Positions 59,901 to 64,000 of a DNA stretch of 64,000 bases are shown here, piece by piece. Position 1 is the first letter of the stretch. Every line of letters begins with the position of its first letter. Below the pieces are notes generated by a model. The model was not told where the DNA came from. It saw only the letters and a list, made by a program, of their open reading frames with translations, and searched no databases. The translations under genes were made by a program, and so were the position numbers. The stretch comes from Erythrocercus mccallii (lineage: Eukaryota > Chordata > Aves > Passeriformes > Dicruridae): contig VZRG01000865.1 of assembly GCA_013397435.1 (NCBI GenBank), positions 65,261-129,260 on the forward strand, written 5' to 3'.

Positions 59901-62900
59901 GGTCTAATAAACTATGGGGGGGTTGCTCCTTGTAATAAACATGATATTATGAAATAAAATCTGCAGGATCAGGTTTTGCCTTTTAATTGCAAAGGACTTG
60001 CAGGCTCTGGACCAAGTTCAGTCCCGTGTTCAGTAATGCAAAATAAGAGCTAACTAGTCTGTGTGAGATGTTATTATCCTATTGTTATCAGTAGCAACAA
60101 ATAACTGATCTCTATTATTGTATCATTTTGCTATTTAAGATCTCAGAGATGCTTGTGAATCTGAGAAGAAATTTTGCTATTCAACCACAAAATTAATGTT
60201 TCTGTAATATATTTGTCTTTTTTTTTTTTTCTGTTTGTCTTTGGTTTTGTAGCAGAAAAAACAGGGTCATGAAGTCTGCTATACTTCTGTGCTGATGACT
60301 GCCTGCTAATAAATTATAATCCTGAACAGCAGTTCTTGCACTTCAGCTTGTTTTTAAAGAATGGATTTTGTTATAATCAAATGTTTATATTCCTTATCCC
60401 CTTACTGCCAGTGGGTTTTGATTTGCACCTCCTGAGCAATATAACTAATGCTGAAATCGTGCAAAAATGCCTGTAAATGTTCTTAGAGCTCCTTACCATC
60501 TATGATGAAAATGGAGTCAGCTTGCTGCTATTAAAATGTACCCTTTATAATCATTTGCCTAATGTTCAATTCTAAAAGGAGTTGTTTCCAACCCTGACAA
60601 GGTTTGTAAGTCTGGGAAAATTCAGTTTGTAGAAAACAAATGTAATCCTCCTGAAGCATGAGAAATAGCAGTGAAAGATGGGTACCTGTTAAAATAGCTG
60701 TGGCTGGTCAGTATCAATAAAAAGGAGCAACAAAACAAGTGTTGGACAAGAGGATTCCTTTTGCCTAAGGAAGCTGTTGCAAGCTGGACACCTTATTTCT
60801 TCTGATATTCTTTGTCAGGGACTTAAAATGTCAGGGACTTAAAAAGCAGCCCTAGTCACGACCTTGAGATTAGGATAGGTGAAAGACTCAGGCCTAGGAT
60901 TCACCAGAAATTATGGGCATGTTGCTGTGATGCACTTAGTGATCTCTGTTCTTTTTCTTCAGGGTTTGTTTATGGAGGCTTACAACCTTCAGAGTGTACT
61001 CACAAGTCCATAGGTTTGGGTTCCATCTTCAGTGGCTTTTGCTGAATCAGGACAGAGTGGGTAACAAGCACCTTCAGGCAAAGCAGCTTTACAACTTTTG
61101 CAGGATAAGAACCAACTACAACAGTACAGGAAGGGAGAAGAGAAACAATGGGAAACAAGGGAATGCAAGAAAAACTAGATAAAAACCCATCAAGGACCGT
61201 ACTGCTCCTACCTAGTGAAAGATCTCACTGACTTTAAATGAGGCACATAACTCATCTCTGCCCTGACACTGAAAGCACAAATACAGAGAGTAGTGCTCAA
61301 GACAGTACAACCTTGATAATGATAGCAGTGAAATGGCAAGAGAGTGTAACGCAGGATGTACCATCCACTGCCTATCACTGTGGGTAGTCATCAACCTTTA
61401 GAATCAGCAATACAGCACCCAGCTTGAGGACAAACAAATTTCTCACCCATCTTTCAGCTGCAAGAAGTCAGGGCTGTTCCTGATGTGTTTGCTTGACCAG
61501 GTTTTAAAAAATACCACCGAGAAGGGTTTCCTTCACAGGCAGCCATCTCCGCTTCTGCTCCCTTGATCAAATTATTTCCTGTGTCAAACTTGAAAGTCCT
61601 CTGCTGCAGTTTCAGACCATGTAGAGAAGTGTTTACACTGTTATTCATGCCTCTGTTGCCTTGCTAAGGAATCAAAATTAGCACAGGTACAACTGCCCTC
61701 AGAAGAGTGTTGGTATGTGGATCATGGTGCAAGGTGTGTGAAATGAACTCCATGTCTGAACAACACTGTCTCTTTCCTCCTGCTTCCTGCCCCACCCCGC
61801 TCCCCCTTTTGTGTTTTAGATATAATAGGTCTCTTTTTTAATCCTTGTGGAAACAGCATGGGGAGCTGGTGTGTTTTTACCAAAGAGCAGTGGTGACCAA
61901 GGGAGTCACACACCCCTTATTACCATTGCCTAGTGCAATCTTGTTCACACATTATAAGATGGAGTCACGGGTACAAGGTTGTGCAGCACATCCATCCCAG
62001 CTCCTCCCAGCCAGTGCAGGGCTTCATCTGCCCCTGTGAGGTGTACATTAGCACCATTATCATTGCTCTTCCCATGATTTCTATATTTTGAGGCTAGGAG
62101 GAAGGAGGGACAAAAAGAGTAACAGATTCACTTTTTCCATTAGTCACTGAACTGGTCTGTGTTAGCCAAAAACCTGTGCCTGGATGATTTTATCTTTCGT
62201 ATTATTCTTGGTCTTCAAGTTCTGATTTGCATCTTTAAAAAACCACATGTTTTTTCAGAGAGCACGAGGAAAAAGGTCAGATTTCCAAAAATGCAGGTGA
62301 CTAGGATCTTACAAAAGAAACCAACTACTGCTGTAACAATGGTAAAACTTGTTTAGATGTAAGTAACAAAGAGCAAAGAAAGAGCTATGAGGTTTTATTT
62401 AAAGGAAGGATAAGGTTAAAAGCCATTAAGAATACTAAAGGTAATCTAAATCTAGTGAAAAGCAAAATCAGTATTTTTGTTCAGTGTTTAGTACCAGAGA
62501 GATTACAGAATGTGGCTGTGAAACAGGGTAATGGGAATAAGTGAAGGAGAACAAATTACCACATTCTGGGTTTGGGTGAAAACTAAACTTAGATTATTTA
62601 TTACTCAGTTTAATTAGGATTATAAAAGTTGGCAAATGAAACTGTAATTCCCCTAGCGATGTTTGTCCATGCAGTGAGCAAATTAGCCAGCATTATGTGG
62701 TTGGAGAACAGCACACATAGGACCTGTTTAACAGAGGAATCATGAAGCTGTCCATTACCAGCCATTAGTTGACCTTGGCAGGATGCAAAGATTTAGTACA
62801 GATGTTGAAGAAAAGATTAATAGGAAAGATGGAGATAAACGGAAAAAATATTATGTGGGTTTGTAATATATCATTCACAGTGGAGAAATTCACTACTGTT

Positions 62901-64000
62901 CTTTGGCAAGAAAAGCGATTCTGTAGCTGTCACTTTTTGTACTGTTGCAGTAACTGATAATTTCCCATGTAGCCCAGTAGCAGGTTAATACAATTAGCTT
63001 AAAGTAAGTGAGGATCTAGAAGAAAGGGAGGCAACAATGTGCTATTGTCAAAGGGAATGCATGGGGCTAGAAGAAGGGTAATAAGGTTGGTAGTAAGGTA
63101 ATAAAGGAGTGGATTTGGAAGTACTTTTAACAGACATTTGTATTAACAATGTTTGTACAGCAAATAAGAAAAAAACCAGTGAATTTTGCAGAGGATGATT
63201 AGAATGCTGTAGTATAAGACTCAGTGAAATGGGTGGTTGTGAATGAAGGGTTGGTAGCTTTAATAGGAGTAATGGTGTATTGACCAGAGTCCAAGGTCAG
63301 CAATCTGCCTGCACGGGAGCTGGTCAGTTGTACTCAAAAAAAAAAACCAAACAAAAAACGTCCATTAAAATTGGAGTAGATGCCGAAAATGAGAATGAGA
63401 GTCTGTTTAATGAGGAAAGCTGAGAGCATTCTGGATTGTTTAGCAGAATGAAGGATGGAGTGGTATGTAGTTGCTGTTCATAAATAAGAAAGAGATATAA
63501 ATGTACAGATGTATCTACACTAGGGAGGTGAACAATGATCAAGGACCATACTTGCAATGGAAAAACTTATTATATGTTGCCTGTGATGAAATTCAAGCTA
63601 AAAAACAAACAAACAAAAAGGCATGATTAACTGTCAGAAGAGAAAGATTTTGGAGCAACCTATCAATGAGGAATTTCGGAAATACTTCAATAAACTTCTT
63701 GGGTAAAAAGTGCTATAATGTGGTTGTTGTGAGCCAGTAAACCAAGATTCTCATATTTATATGACTTGGGGAAGTACAGTGGTCTCAAGGTACACAAAAG
63801 AACTTCTCCTTATTCATCAACAGTGACAGCTTCTAGGAGCCAGTGAATATGTGAACAAAATTTTTTTCTTCATAGATTCCTGCTGAGGGAGGGATATTGG
63901 CAAGTGAGATGGTTGTAATGTTCACTAATCTTCTATGTGAGATTTCCCACAGCAGGCTTTTAAAGTCTAATTGTCATTACAGTTCTGCACATGTTGTGTT
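56941..64000. other. Upstream flank of LANCL2, no recognised gene
   Basis: AT-rich DNA with no recognised exon, RNA gene or transposon. Open frames are short. In mammals the next gene this side of LANCL2 is EGFR, but none of its conserved coding blocks was seen. The blocks near 57000-57440, 58700-59540 and 60400-60600 have a repeat-free, even texture that could reflect conserved regulatory DNA. T-runs (near 60216-60230) and A/C-rich runs (near 63338-63358 and 63600-63619) are simple sequence. Confidence 0.6.

Noticed and set aside
1..64000. CRISPR arrays, phage, toxin-antitoxin or other prokaryotic systems
   Set aside because: The sequence is clearly vertebrate nuclear DNA, with spliced genes, CpG island, CR1/SINE/LTR repeats. 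No regularly spaced repeats or dense gene clusters were seen.

Overview
This window is nuclear DNA from a bird, most likely a songbird (Passeriformes). It has the compact introns, single CpG-island promoter and repeat set of an avian genome: CR1 3' tails, ERV solo LTRs, and two short elements with a tRNA-Ile-like head joined to a CR1-like tail. That head-tail design matches the passerine SINE known as TguSINE1. No operons, CRISPR arrays or bacterial-type features are present. Almost every open frame over 60 codons is a chance frame in intronic or intergenic DNA.

Two protein-coding genes can be rebuilt exon by exon, and they converge tail to tail. On the + strand, positions 1-19227 hold the 3' four exons of VOPP1 (also ECOP/GASP), a small PPxY-bearing single-pass membrane protein of endolysosomal vesicles. 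Its first exon, with the signal peptide, lies left of the window. On the - strand, positions 55784-26858 hold all nine coding exons of LANCL2, a zinc-binding LanC-like protein. The spliced LANCL2 frame is exactly 456 codons plus stop, with a GT-AG intron at every junction. The order VOPP1(+), LANCL2(-) is the same convergent pair found at human 7p11.2. There EGFR lies on the far side of LANCL2, so it would be expected beyond position 64000. No EGFR exon was recognised inside the window.

Layout: 1-19227 VOPP1 exons and introns; 19228 to about 20400 VOPP1 3' UTR; about 20400-26857 the space between the two 3' ends, probably including the LANCL2 3' UTR; 26858-55784 LANCL2; about 55290-56940 the CpG-island promoter of LANCL2, with a 110-base assembly gap in intron 1; 56940-64000 AT-rich DNA without recognisable genes, possibly regulatory. 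All five transposable elements recognised (two LTRs, two SINEs, one CR1 end) lie in LANCL2 introns in the + orientation, antisense to the gene.

The observations most worth following are a short frame upstream of LANCL2 encoding a 36-residue basic-plus-hydrophobic peptide, a SINE whose tail stops about 17 bases from a LANCL2 exon, and a perfect 13-bp hairpin between the two genes. I found no strong evidence for a wholly new biological system.
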